64,000 nt of DNA, taken from positions 8,287,248 to 8,351,247 of the forward strand of contig OX104134.1 in assembly GCA_944470555.2 (NCBI GenBank). Reading direction: 5' to 3'. Both the position numbers and the translations under genes were made by a program. Below the pieces are notes generated by a model. It saw nothing but the letters and a program-made list of their open reading frames with translations, was not told the DNA's origin and did no database searches. Position 1 is the first letter of the stretch; the number at the start of each line of letters is the position of its first letter. This DNA comes from Heterobilharzia americana (taxonomy: Eukaryota > Platyhelminthes > Trematoda > Strigeidida > Schistosomatidae). Below, one piece after another: positions 56,531 through 59,944 of the stretch.

Positions 56531-57965
56531 ACTCAAATTCACATGAAAAGAAAAAGCAAGGGATAACTTTGACATCAGTGCTATGTGCATATGAAAACGT
56601 AAACCGTTTCATCATGGTATACTAACTACTGCCATGCTTCGGGAGCTTGTAACTACTCGAAGTTTATCGATTTCGTTCCCCATTGTGAACACTAAGCTGC
56701 ATGGATAAATGCGCATTATATTTGGTCGCTTTCAGGTAGTACTCGTCACCAAGTTTTAGGTCATCGATGCACATTTCTCATGATGGTAAAATATTCTTGA
56801 CAACATTTATGAAATTCAAGATGATCGATCATCTCTGGATAATTTCCACTGCAAACCATATCAATTGTATTTCATTCCATACGAAATGGACTAGTGTGTA
56901 TGTATATGTGTGTATCAGAATAGGAACTTCCAGGAGTTATGAACGCAAACTGATAGAACAAATCCAAAACGGTGTCACTTAGTTCAGTAGTCAGCTTTTT
57001 TGGGCTAGGCACAAACCAGTCTCATAGATTATATCTGAGGCTCCATAGAATTTGTTAAATCCTCCTCTCTGTCTTTCTTTTACAAGGTTGGCTATTCAGT
57101 GGGTCATAATGGACTGGTTGAAGTAGTTGCAGTTAATCACTCTCAGCCGGTTAGCAATCCCTATCAATTCAAGACAACAGATAATTTATTGGCAACAAAA
57201 CTTGCCTCTATACTTATCTCAGGTACAAATCTTGTAGATTGGTGGAGTTATTCCAAGTCATCTTTGTCGTCATCTTCAGCACCAAAGTCACCACAAGCCT
57301 CTTCATCGTCATCAGAACTGGATGATAAACTTTTTATCCAATTATTTGTATCTCACAGAAAAGATTTTCAGACTACATTTAAACAATTGACCACACTGGG
57401 ATTCAAGTTACCGGTGTATAATCCAATAATTGGTATCAATCTAACAATGATGATCACAAATGATAAGCATAAAGAATTATGGCTAACACGATATAACTTA
57501 CAATGGAGGATAAGATATGCCAATTCAGCATCAGATTCATGGTCCAATCTTATTAATTCAACTATTGATAATGCTAAAGAACGCGGTGAAATGTTAGCTT
57601 GGTTGAATGAAGCAAAATTAATTCAACAACTACTCTCAACACCAACTACATCTTCAACATCAACAATGGATAACTTTATGAATCTAAATGCAATCGTTAA
57701 TCATAAACTGACTTCTAAGTATATACTAGGATTTAACTATCCATGGAATAGATATGAAGTAAACGAATTGGCGCAAAGTAATTTCGTTGCAAATTATCAA
57801 TGGATTCCATCAGTGGACATCTTACATCACTCATTATCCCCTTCCGCCTTTTCGTCATCGTCATCTTCACCTTCTGATACTTCTTCATTGTGTAGACTGT
57901 ACGATCATGCTAGTATGTATCAGATAAGGCCAAAAGAATCAAACAAACACGAGACGAAAACGTGA
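3527..57965 (+). CDS. ten-m: Teneurin (Ten-m/Odz family), C-terminal ~2,460 codons in 19 exons
   Basis: Spliced CDS. Exons: 3527-3645, 5203-5685, 6739-6985, 9214-9367, 9984-10226, 11637-12141, 16650-16946, 18069-18470, 22235-22511, 27079-27426, 29139-29325, 33904-34204, 35845-36089, 38025-38169, 42250-42875, 48421-48684, 51117-52079, 55712-56413, 57087-57965. Every junction has AG/GT sites and compatible phase, and the joined protein follows teneurin order: transthyretin-like, FN-plug, NHL propeller, YD shell, RHS-core-like, ABD/Tox-GHH-like. Teneurins are type II membrane adhesion receptors; in other animals the extracellular part binds latrophilin and teneurin partners and guides neuronal wiring. 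The signal anchor and EGF repeats are upstream of the window. The protein has Ser/Thr/Asn-rich insertions that I take to be lineage-specific. Three exons each contain one minus-one frame slip (near 3585-3592, 5229-5234 and 42495-42510). With sixteen clean exons and intact splice sites, consensus error is likelier than gene death. Confidence 0.93.
3646..5202. other. Intron a-b
   Basis: AT-rich intron. Only the long (AT)n tract at 4821-4880 is recognisable; short open frames inside have no family resemblance. Confidence 0.7.
4821..4880. repeat. (AT)30 microsatellite
   Basis: Uninterrupted AT dinucleotide run of about 60 bases in intron a-b. Confidence 0.97.
5203..5685 (+). CDS. ten-m: Teneurin exon b (FN-plug region)
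   Basis: A long pyrimidine tract precedes the acceptor ctacag; the donor is gtaagt at 5686. It opens FDLPVDGGQL, equivalent to teneurin FDLVTNGG, then shifts frame near 5229-5234 into VQLEFLRYPTDQFSATHNLY and VPVNQIVYMGDFYMYD, where VPVNQIVYM matches teneurin VPWNQIVV. The rest is a Ser-rich insertion followed by a family-like stretch ending GVLVYSIPIK. The slip is again minus one and leaves TAG at 5240 in the original frame. Confidence 0.83.
6030..6235 (-). repeat. Sm-alpha-like hammerhead SINE, minus copy
   Basis: On the minus strand a box-B-like segment (reverse of CTCGAACCTCGTAC) precedes a ribozyme-like block at about 6175-6112. Stem II loop (GTCCCAAATAG) and GAAAC with CGCG stem III are present. 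Box 1 reads CAGACAA rather than CTGANGA, so the ribozyme should be dead. Confidence 0.75.
6254..6424 (+). repeat. Sm-alpha-like hammerhead SINE, plus copy
   Basis: tRNA-like head: TGGCTTAGTGGATAAC (box A) at 6264-6279 and GAGATTCAAGTCTC (box B) at 6307-6320. The hammerhead block follows at 6342-6400: stem I ATCCA, box 1 CTGATGG (6359-6365; last A changed to G), GTCC/GGAC stem II, GAAA at 6380-6383, cleavage-site UC at 6390-6391. One core base is wrong, so activity is probably lost. Confidence 0.8.
6739..6985 (+). CDS. ten-m: Teneurin exon c (FN-plug)
   Basis: It starts in phase 0 after tcacacag and ends in phase 1 at a gtgggt donor. The frame is open throughout. The LRLIYRSDRTSGYKPGILVH stretch and the later FYWNKTDGYNRSVYGLIDTK stretch align closely with teneurin L.L.Y.SSR..GY and F.W.KTDAY.QKVYGL. 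These are among the best conserved residues of the FN-plug, so the assignment is firm. Confidence 0.95.
6986..9213. other. Intron c-d, nothing recognised
   Basis: 2.2 kb of AT-rich sequence. I see no transposon, RNA gene or exon in it. Confidence 0.6.
9214..9367 (+). CDS. ten-m: Teneurin exon d (FN-plug to NHL linker)
   Basis: It follows a strong pyrimidine tract (cttcttacccttctag) and ends at gtaagt in phase 2. It encodes VSVGYVYTNCPRIFWEYRIA and later LANWNLNILHTYAVNHGIVY, matching teneurin VSVGYEYESC...WEKR.A...GYE and GGW.LD.HH...NGILY. The single Cys is kept. Confidence 0.95.
9368..9983. other. Intron d-e with a tRNA-like fragment (minus, ~9768-9840)
   Basis: The minus strand of 9768-9840 has a box-B-like CACTGGTTCAAATTT and a weak box A (CGTAGCTC), followed by decayed sequence. 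It is a short tRNA-derived SINE remnant. No other feature is seen. Confidence 0.5.
9984..10226 (+). CDS. ten-m: Teneurin exon e (start of NHL propeller)
   Basis: Joined in phase 2 at both ends. It reads RGDGSHLYLKQTD, then a C-x-x-C pair (NDCTQCSND) in the place of the teneurin CPSCNG element. The segment NPYCLLTDSLGNLLIGDGGF is an NHL blade like teneurin [20 protein letters not shown]. No stop or shift is seen. Confidence 0.93.
10227..11636. other. Intron e-f, holds a LINE 3' fragment
   Basis: Contains a minus-strand fragment of the second LINE family at 10.94-11.24 kb; the rest is unremarkable. Confidence 0.65.
10940..11243 (-). mobile_element. 3' fragment of LINE family 2 (5'-truncated)
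   Basis: Read on the minus strand, it starts in the last codons (homologous to the TRIPRCELLSEVGLGW-type segment near 28.53 kb) and runs through the shared 3' untranslated part, including AATGAAGTCTCTGACTG, also found at 28.62 kb. No reverse transcriptase domain remains; a typical 5'-truncated insert. Confidence 0.75.
11637..12141 (+). CDS. ten-m: Teneurin exon f (NHL blades with Ser-rich insertions)
   Basis: The acceptor ccccaag follows a 25-base pyrimidine tract and completes an Arg codon from exon e; the donor is gtatgt. NIGGLDFSNGLFLSDTGSKS is an NHL blade with the teneurin LYVSDT pattern, and NLKSPRGIAATQM opens the next blade (teneurin LLSPKGMAVD). Two low-complexity insertions (Ser runs near codons 12 and 135 of the exon) are absent from vertebrate teneurins. 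Confidence 0.92.
12731..15999 (+). mobile_element. RTE-like non-LTR retrotransposon, copy 1, with target-site duplication
   Basis: About 3.27 kb in the same orientation as the host gene. The 11-base direct repeat TAATGTTGTCT flanks it at 12720-12730 and 16000-16010, fixing the ends. The 5' end begins with GGTTAACTAGT repeated twice within 28 bases. The 3' end is a (TAA)n-type tail, as in RTE-clade elements, which encode an apurinic-like endonuclease and reverse transcriptase and have short 3' repeats instead of poly(A). The same element occurs inverted at 43.15-46.57 kb. Confidence 0.92.
12986..15983 (+). pseudogene. Endonuclease-reverse transcriptase of RTE-like copy 1, frameshifted
   Basis: Pieces in different frames follow the expected order. 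Endonuclease: KVNVGTWNVRTMF (from 12992) and VLGICESRWNGSGLS. Fingers: GKAAGPDGIPPEAL and KNWRGITLLSTPSKIL. Palm: YLNFIDFEKAFDSVDRE, KTGVKQGCLLSP, and the catalytic LDFADDLCL at 15166-15192. C-terminal: SVLLYGSETWRVTKG and KKWRWIGHALRRPT. Frame breaks occur near 13207, 13500, 13730, 14300, 15069 and 15366. A His/Gln run near 15303-15335 is encoded by (CAC)n(CAA)n. Catalytic residues remain but the frame cannot be translated whole. Confidence 0.92.
16650..16946 (+). CDS. ten-m: Teneurin exon g (NHL blade)
   Basis: Phase 0 at both ends. ELYFIDSQSIWSLPL matches teneurin LIYFVDGTMIRKV, and HLVFNPLEQTLYFSDNNH matches DLAINPMDNSIYVLDNN. Between them is a Thr/Ser/Pro-rich insertion. The upstream neighbour intron holds the first RTE-like retrotransposon, ending 650 bases before this acceptor. 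Confidence 0.93.
16947..18068. other. Intron g-h, holds one hammerhead SINE remnant
   Basis: Only the ribozyme-like block at 17.1-17.2 kb is recognisable. Confidence 0.65.
17100..17215 (+). repeat. Hammerhead SINE remnant
   Basis: Stem I ATCCAA, box 1 CTGACTA at 17144-17150 (G of CTGANGA changed to T), GTCCCAAATGAGAT stem-loop II, GAAA at 17165-17168, short stem III, and cleavage-site GTC ending at 17176. The downstream TGGATTCCACTGCTAGCC is the typical Sm-alpha continuation. The tRNA-like head is lost or unrecognisable. Confidence 0.78.
18069..18470 (+). CDS. ten-m: Teneurin exon h (last NHL blades)
   Basis: The acceptor is ttcgcag and the donor gtaagt, phase 0. The exon contains two propeller repeats: IRGLSVSPQGDLFIAEPRHI and ISSIAASLFGELFVADNSHN, matching teneurin T.IAVSYSGVLYITE and PSSLAASPDGTLYIADLGN. 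A polar Asn/Ser insertion separates them. It splices directly to VYRVHY of the next exon. Confidence 0.95.
18471..22234. other. Intron h-i
   Basis: 3.8 kb. It contains a tRNA-headed SINE at 19.69-20.07 kb. Short open frames at 20.76-21.21 kb (+) and 21.58-21.89 kb (-) show no family motif and I do not call them genes. Confidence 0.6.
19685..20070 (+). repeat. tRNA-headed hammerhead SINE, second subfamily
   Basis: Same repeat as the minus-strand block at 49.74-50.09 kb. Shared landmarks are GGATATCCCGAAGTTCT, GTGGGGTCAACCAGT and GGAAAGGAAACG, followed by a tRNA-like head ending GTCCTGGGTTCG. Then comes a hammerhead-like block: CTGATGA at 19970-19976, TTCCCATACTAGGA, and a mutated box 2 (TTAA for GAAA). 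Ribozyme inactive in this copy. Confidence 0.72.
22235..22511 (+). CDS. ten-m: Teneurin exon i (NHL to YD-shell transition)
   Basis: Phase 0 acceptor gcaaacag; phase 1 donor gtcagt. It begins VYRVHYQLPE and carries a YD-type sequence ending IKLSIHRDTHGNLLRLQTPT, equivalent to teneurin V.DSNGNTLRIRRD.N. It is the first exon of the YD shell, the large beta barrel enclosing the C-terminal linker. Confidence 0.92.
23515..23860 (-). repeat. Sm-alpha-like hammerhead SINE with intact ribozyme core (minus)
   Basis: On the minus strand: box-B-like CGAGTCTCAGTAGG, then the ribozyme at about 23752-23700. Box 1 is CTGACGA (23746-23740), stem II GTCC/GGAT with loop CAAATA, box 2 GAAA (23725-23722), stem III ACG/CGT, and the cleavage triplet GTC (23716-23714) before CTGGATTCC. 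All invariant core bases are present. The 5' arm of stem I (ATAAAG instead of ATCCAG) has two mismatches. A 52-base (AT)n tract (23583-23634) sits inside the repeat body. Confidence 0.85.
23583..23634. repeat. (AT)26 microsatellite
   Basis: Uninterrupted run inside the 3' body of the minus-strand hammerhead SINE. Confidence 0.96.
23880..24215 (+). repeat. Sm-alpha-like hammerhead SINE, plus copy
   Basis: tRNA-like head (CCTAGTGGATAACGC at about 24049, box B GAGGTCTCAGTCTC) followed by CTGACGA at 24139-24145, perfect GTCC/GGAC stem II and GAAA at 24160-24163. Box 1 and box 2 are intact, but stem III is only AC/GT and the 3' arm of stem I (CCAGAT) no longer pairs with CCCAG, so self-cleavage is doubtful. 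Confidence 0.82.
27079..27426 (+). CDS. ten-m: Teneurin exon j (YD shell)
   Basis: Acceptor aattttag, donor gtgcgt, phase 1 at both ends. It contains NGGLWRFHYSPDGLLTHVRN and GRLLYITYPNDKSVDV, clear YD repeats of the form G.L..Y.Y...GRL..I..P (teneurin TFFDYDSEGRLTNVTFPTG). Open throughout. Confidence 0.94.
27427..29138. other. Intron j-k, mostly a LINE family 2 fragment
   Basis: The LINE remnant occupies roughly 27.6-28.9 kb; nothing else is recognised. Confidence 0.7.
27600..28900 (+). mobile_element. LINE family 2 remnant (reverse transcriptase, many breaks)
   Basis: Recognisable pieces: RENQAGFKPGRGCIDQTF at about 27650, a decayed FLDLK..F.SVD palm near 27755, GMGFSPPKCKLLFQN near 28140, and the C-terminal VENLDRLRFLGRVTRIP near 28490, followed by the family 3' untranslated part ending GGCGTGGCAAACTGAACTT. 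Numerous stops and frame changes. The same family occurs at 10.9, 30.6, 40.5 and 53.4 kb. Confidence 0.85.
29139..29325 (+). CDS. ten-m: Teneurin exon k (YD shell)
   Basis: Short exon; phase 1 acceptor after gttaacacag, phase 2 donor gtaagt. The sequence after VITMQTTESN includes WKVRLSQVYHIQMDMYRPLK and ends in a conserved NTIRNAIEHM-like strand. Identity to other teneurins is weaker here; the call rests on phase, splice sites and position between firm exons. Confidence 0.8.
30600..31350 (-). mobile_element. LINE family 2, 3' part (minus)
   Basis: On the minus strand it encodes KGRVCCAAIRSVLLYGCDAW then PLRVEDMKRLQDFDHRYL and SLSRLRWLRHVLCMPSNRLP, the C-terminal region of family 2 reverse transcriptases. 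A second frame then gives GWGPPDERNQWLRTHGDMAR. It ends with the family 3' tail (GTGCGACAACTTAAACCAAC) and an (ACTG)5 run at 30610-30628. Confidence 0.88.
33280..33412 (-). repeat. Hammerhead SINE, minus fragment
   Basis: The plus strand shows TGTTGGCATATGGACTCCTATG and GCCTCAATATTACCTGAATA, the same as the tail of the minus copies at 6.05 and 23.53 kb, then a decayed ribozyme 3' half (GTGGAATGCAGAACGTGGGTTTCA). Confidence 0.68.
33413..33540 (+). repeat. Hammerhead SINE, plus fragment
   Basis: Box B GGACTCGAGTCTC, then CTGACGA at 33490-33496 and GAAA at 33511-33514, but the stem III and cleavage-site segment is deleted: GAAACA runs straight into CTGCTAGCCACAACC. Confidence 0.75.
33904..34204 (+). 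CDS. ten-m: Teneurin exon l (YD shell with a basic, Ser/Asn-rich insertion)
   Basis: Acceptor gatgcag, donor gtaagt. It begins IDKWTYHLND and ends EEVDWHYQKTLE, matching the teneurin VEWRFRKEQ strand. In between is a long polar insertion containing SRSKRQVSSP. The dibasic group is noted only as an oddity; no processing is claimed. Confidence 0.88.
34205..35844. other. Intron l-m
   Basis: Holds a 28S rRNA pseudogene (34.27-34.71 kb) and, at about 35.09-35.21 kb, a solo 3' tail of LINE family 2 (ATGGCAACTTGAACCAATAC). No other feature is seen. Confidence 0.65.
34270..34710 (+). pseudogene. 28S (LSU) ribosomal RNA pseudogene fragment
   Basis: About 440 bases match a continuous internal stretch of eukaryotic 28S rRNA with scattered substitutions and small gaps. 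Landmarks in order: GTTAAGGCGCCCAATGC, GCTCATCAGATACC, GTGTTGGTTGGTCCAGACAG, CACGACGGTGGTCATG, GTGTGTAACAACTGACTC, CTCAAGCGTTGGACCTATA, GCAGATCTTGGTGATAGTAG, GAATATTCAAGTGAGAACC and TTGAAGGCCAAAGTGAATA. The divergence and the intronic position rule out a working rRNA gene. No poly(A) tail or duplicated target site was found. Confidence 0.9.
35845..36089 (+). CDS. ten-m: Teneurin exon m (YD shell)
   Basis: Begins VNGQNLLNVKFNWASQLETY, a near match to teneurin RVNGRNLLSVDFDR, then ASTGHILLQIVYNANFQPMI, matching FLLRIAYDTSGHPTLW. Phase 0 start; phase 2 end at a weaker donor, gtaatc. Intact frame. Confidence 0.95.
36090..38024. other. Intron m-n
   Basis: A weak tRNA-like stretch (box B GGTTCAAATCC near 36451-36461) suggests another SINE remnant; the rest is unrecognised. 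Confidence 0.5.
38025..38169 (+). CDS. ten-m: Teneurin exon n (YD shell)
   Basis: Acceptor tttatag completes a Lys codon; donor gtaagt in phase 0. It encodes GHLSAAEWGNASYRFSYDAS and NRLKAADLGRPTD, a canonical YD repeat (teneurin GQIASIQ...EKVDYDGQGRIVSRVFADG). The shortest YD exon in the window (145 bases). Confidence 0.94.
38380..38610 (+). repeat. Hammerhead SINE remnant
   Basis: Box 1 is damaged (CTGCCGACG). The stem II block GTCCCAAATAGGAC, GAAA (38562-38565), stem III ATG/CAT, cleavage-site TC and CTGGATTCCACTG are close to the Sm-alpha consensus. A weak box B (TTTGAAACCCG) lies upstream. Confidence 0.75.
39690..39920 (+). repeat. tRNA-headed hammerhead SINE, second subfamily
   Basis: tRNA-like GTCCTGGGTTCTATCCC, then a hammerhead-like block CTGCAGACTCCCATACAAGGAC-type with ACCAAAC for GAAAC, then CAGTGCTCCCAGG and AACTGATGTCAGTCCATGA, shared with the copies at 19.9 and 49.8-50.2 kb. 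Both core boxes are mutated. Confidence 0.7.
40530..42120 (+). mobile_element. LINE family 2 copy with internal deletion
   Basis: Fingers region: TLTKVEKAVGNLKRGMVTGP then DGLTPEVYKD (from 40700); next NHRGISLTNIVPKILGSII with a frame change. A 281-codon open frame (40948-41793) then runs from the thumb-side QENQAGF-type motif into KMQSLLNTLSTNLRMFAMRF, skipping the catalytic palm (the ADD box). The C-terminal NLHRLRWLGHTLRMPSHRLP is intact, followed by the family 3' untranslated part and a (GAT)n run near 42087-42105. Confidence 0.88.
42250..42875 (+). CDS. ten-m: Teneurin exon o (YD shell), frame slip near 42500
   Basis: Acceptor aatttgcag, donor gtaagt, phase 0 at both ends. The first part reads PTMVSVSGAGLYTLLYSD and continues to NRLMFTPWPDSLGHGY. 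The second part, in another frame, runs through WGSDIGESMKFSSDTSHLLR to LLQSLHISQRLPGVRNAHPD, ending KYTYGYDLNIN. The switch lies at the TATATGAATGGGG stretch around 42498-42510 and equals a minus-one (or plus-two, one extra TA) change. Both halves are teneurin-like and in the right order. Confidence 0.88.
43307..46381 (-). pseudogene. Endonuclease-reverse transcriptase of RTE-like copy 2, broken
   Basis: Minus-strand pieces: endonuclease KVNVGTWNVRTMFEPSKASQ (near 46330) and LGICETRWNGSGLS, then MANTGRE- and NELFAEFCAFNDLVIAVRQC-type segments (45.7 kb). Fingers are KAAGPDGIPPKALRTDAETT (44.73 kb) and NWRGISLLSTPSKILGSIIL (44.54 kb). The C-terminal part is FTYLGSTVSTTGSGGTDED (43.82 kb). The catalytic FADD of copy 1 reads FPND here (about 44019-44030), so the polymerase is dead as well as frameshifted. 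Confidence 0.9.
45973..46006. repeat. (TTCC)n microsatellite inside RTE-like copy 2
   Basis: About eight TTCC units in a coding part of the element. Copy 1 has only AAAGGAAGAAAGG at the same place, so the array grew within this copy. Confidence 0.93.
46575..46617. repeat. (AT)n microsatellite at the LINE 5' junction
   Basis: About 43 bases of AT repeat beginning right after the 5' end of RTE-like copy 2. Confidence 0.95.
46618..47170. other. GC-richer stretch of unknown origin
   Basis: Base composition differs from the surrounding intron, with C-runs near 46830-46850 and an open frame of 117 codons on + (46679-47032) that has no recognisable motif. It may be a mobile element fragment; I cannot name it. 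Confidence 0.35.
47190..47385 (+). repeat. tRNA-headed SINE with hammerhead box 1, third subfamily
   Basis: Box A TAGCTTAGTGGTTAAG (about 47207-47222) and box B GCAGGTTCAAATCACC (about 47248) are good. Downstream CTGATGAGTCCCAAC (47302 onward) matches hammerhead box 1 and the start of stem II, but GAAA is replaced by CAAA and stem II does not close. The body matches the 2.0-kb repeat. Confidence 0.7.
48421..48684 (+). CDS. ten-m: Teneurin exon p (YD shell)
   Basis: A very strong pyrimidine tract precedes ttcag; the donor is gtaaga, phase 0. LDSLTGRVITMNEFTINHQS and LKNIQLYRQWDDRQRIVQCV fit teneurin FDDISGKVEQFGKF.V and KHFDAHGRIKEIQYEI. Open. Confidence 0.92.
49740..50092 (-). repeat. tRNA-headed hammerhead SINE, second subfamily (minus)
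   Basis: On the minus strand: GGATATCCCGAAGTTCTGAT, GTGGGGTCAACCAGTCGG and GGAAAGGAAACGGATCC, then a tRNA-like head (GGTCCTGAGTTCGACCCC), then CCCATACTAGGACGAAACGG with GAAA at 49790-49787 and cleavage-like GTCC. Box 1 has been lost from this copy (CTGCCCC). Confidence 0.75.
50095..50235 (+). repeat. Second-subfamily SINE, plus fragment
   Basis: GAGTCCCATACTAGTATGAAAC with GAAA at 50123-50126, then GTGCAGTGCTCCCACG and AACTAATGTCAGTCCGTGAT. It begins inside the ribozyme, directly downstream of the minus copy, forming an inverted pair. Confidence 0.7.
51117..52079 (+). CDS. ten-m: Teneurin exon q (main YD-repeat exon)
   Basis: The longest exon (963 bases), phase 0 at both ends. Several YD repeats are visible: ELQFIYDSRGLLTRRGNWHY, NFDDDGFLIKRHLHNFYIND, FAYNSKGLLIWAERT and VQFVYDSQDRLIIV. 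The signature QYFYADPKHPTRLTHIFNHG is almost identical in pattern to teneurin FFYADLTYPTRITHVYNH, followed by LLYDPIHGHLFALE. It ends FSENGK, which joins the next exon at the same spacing as teneurin AVFSSNG. Confidence 0.97.
53950..54000 (-). repeat. Hammerhead SINE tail fragment (nested)
   Basis: TCTGTTGGCATATGGGCTCC and TGTGCGGATGCC on the plus strand equal the distal part of the minus copies at 6.05, 23.53 and 33.30 kb. Confidence 0.65.
54105..54149. repeat. (AT)n microsatellite
   Basis: About 45 bases of uninterrupted AT repeat within the LINE remnant. Confidence 0.95.
55712..56413 (+). CDS. ten-m: Teneurin exon s (RHS-core-like segment and linker)
   Basis: Phase 0 acceptor caacttag, donor gtaagt. 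LTWAAEYSATGSRRL follows the preceding exon with the spacing of teneurin MLKQIQYTAYGE. GYASCITDFHTGFLFCPPVN then RAYDPLGATFTSPDW corresponds to the RHS-associated core (YDP.T.L..FG.RDYD...GRW..PD) but is degenerate. IWWLKQIGFNVNNFL matches the teneurin W...FGFHLHN helix. An (AT)n tract begins about 40 bases after the donor. Confidence 0.93.
56414..57086. other. Intron s-t with a long (AT)n tract
   Basis: The AT tract starts about 40 bases after the donor; the remaining 550 bases are unrecognised. Confidence 0.8.
56452..56530. repeat. (AT)n microsatellite, longest in the window
   Basis: Roughly 78 bases of AT repeat with one phase change near 56523, close to the donor of exon s. Confidence 0.96.
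57087..57965 (+). CDS. ten-m: Teneurin exon t (C-terminal ABD / Tox-GHH-like domain and stop)
   Basis: Acceptor ttttacaag; frame open to TGA at 57963. VGYSVGHNGLVEVVAVN parallels teneurin KGVMLAVSQGRV, GINLTMMITNDKHKE parallels GINVTVSQSTTVV, and ERGEMLAWLNEAKLIQQLL parallels EEGARLWTEGEKRQLL. The last block, KYILGFNYPWNRYEVNELAQ, sits where vertebrates have [20 protein letters not shown]. The GHH nuclease-fold residues are not recognisable, so catalytic activity is not expected. Two Ser-rich insertions and a longer polar C-terminal tail distinguish it from vertebrate forms. Confidence 0.93.
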   Translation, partial: VGYSVGHNGLVEVVAVNHSQPVSNPYQFKTTDNLLATKLASILISGTNLVDWWSYSKSSLSSSSAPKSPQASSSSSELDDKLFIQLFVSHRKDFQTTFKQLTTLGFKLPVYNPIIGINLTMMITNDKHKELWLTRYNLQWRIRYANSASDSWSNLINSTIDNAKERGEMLAWLNEAKLIQQLLSTPTTSSTSTMDNFMNLNAIVNHKLTSKYILGFNYPWNRYEVNELAQSNFVANYQWIPSVDILHHSLSPSAFSSSSSSPSDTSSLCRLYDHASMYQIRPKESNKHETKT

Positions 57966-59220
57966 GCAGTGAAATAGAGCTTTGGTATATTTAACAATCA
58001 GTATTTTACAAGGTTAGCCTAGTACTCACACTGCTTATTTATTTGTTTGTACTACTCAGTTGGTCAAAAGATTTTTTTAGATCTAACCAGTATTGCGATG
58101 CGGTTTTGTTTTATCACTATGATAATGATTTTGGATACATGTATTTTCCATACTTGCAGGTCACCACCAACTGAGGTGAACGCAACATTTTATATTTTCA
58201 AGTGACTTCAAAGGTCACCCTGACAACTACTGAGATAGCCAATTATATTTCTGTATTTTATGAAAAACTATCTTCCGCCCCCCCCCTCCACCGGAATACC
58301 GAAAACTGACTGGTTATTTGAGCAGCGGTTAGGGTAGCCTTTAAAGTCATCTGTATTTCCCTCCCTTTTACTGTTTGTTTTTTCAGATTCACAGGTGGTG
58401 CGTTTATGCATCCGAACAACATTTCCAGAATACAATAAACTACAAATATGCGAAAAAAGCCATCAAGGTTACAAAGTGTTAACAGTTAACTGGTGATTAA
58501 CTTTGAACAATGACACTTGAACCAACAATAAGCAGATCGGAAGAAAACTTGTAAATATGGCTATAAAATGATGCTGTAAAACAAATTTCTAGTGAAATTG
58601 TCTTTTTAAATAAGCACAATAATTGGCTAAGATATACTTGGCCAAATCTTACTTCATCTTCATTTCTTTGGTCCACTATTACAAGCTCATCGCCATGAAT
58701 TACAGTCTTAACCTGTAGTTAAGGAAATGTATCGTTTAATGAAATTAAAAATGCTTTCAATAGGTTGGCATTTGTTAGTTTATTAATTTCTTCAGCAGTC
58801 TATTCTCCAGTAGATGAACATAGTGGATATAAGTCTTGTTACGACCACCTTCTATTCTGCAGTTATAAAATTGCTATAGTGTTGACTATCGTTATGTTTT
58901 TTGTGCCGCCAGCCGTCCATCGACCTTTTACAATAGACTGTTGATTGCAATAGTTGACTGGTTTTGATGGTGGTGTTGTGTTCTTTCAGCTGAATAGTTT
59001 GATCGTGAGGCTTTCATTGTCATTCTAGACAACATCATCAGCATAAACTTCAGAAAGAAGTTGACTGTTTGACATATTCCTAGCACAGTTGATTTGTTAA
59101 CATTGACTAATGATAATGATCATAATCGATATTGATGATGGTATTGGTCAAATGACTACTGCTTTCAATATTCACTATAGATTACATTTGTATTCCATGT
59201 AATTGTGTAAATAATAAACA
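57966..59220 (+). other. Teneurin 3' UTR and candidate polyadenylation signals
   Basis: Non-coding sequence after the stop. AATAAA hexamers lie at 58434-58439 and 59213-59218. The first would give a 3' UTR near 480 bases; the second about 1.26 kb. A C-run (about 10 C) lies near 58277. Choice between sites needs transcript data. Confidence 0.5.
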
Positions 59221-59610
59221 ACTAATATATGAGAGATATTGTGTGGGACTAGGATACGGAGTTTCAGCTATACATACATAAACTTTATGCTTAGATGACT
59301 ACGTGATATGCATAAATGATACCTGAAGTGGTTTTATGCCCCCATTAAATATCAGAGATGTGTTTAACATGTGAGCAACAGCGACAAGAAGAATAAGACA
59401 GAGTACTCGGAGCAGCATGTTATCTATTAAGTAATGCATATTTCAGGAAGTTGCTACTTTACTTCTGAATGTTTTTTTATTCTGTGTTGTTGCTTTTGAT
59501 TATACTCGATTAGACATCATGGTATGAGCTAGCTACTTGTAGACAAGTACGTGACTGTTGGCTAGACTACCTTGAGATAATAGCTGGTAAACTGATACAT
59601 AAATTAGAAC
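59221..59610. other. Intergenic, nothing recognised
   Basis: AT-rich sequence between the teneurin 3' end and the left arm of the Penelope-like element; no feature seen. Confidence 0.55.
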
Positions 59611-59944
59611 TAGACATATAAGCGAACAATTTTGTTCTCACTTAGATCTTCTTCAGGCTCTGCTTTAACATAAATTGCTAAATATGCATAAAAGTTAAAC
59701 CAATCGTGTAGATTTGTAGGTTAATGTGATAAATGTTTTAAAATAACGATGGTGATAATAATACAAGTAATAAAATGATAACTTTGATTAATGTACCTGT
59801 AATAAAGATGATAATGATGATAAGAACCCAGAAAGCAGCATGAAAATGTAGACTATCTGATAATCAAAGTGGGTCAAAAGCTTGGAAAAATAAAAGTTAC
59901 GTAAAAGATGAAGTAAGTAGATATGCAAAGTCTAAACAAATATA

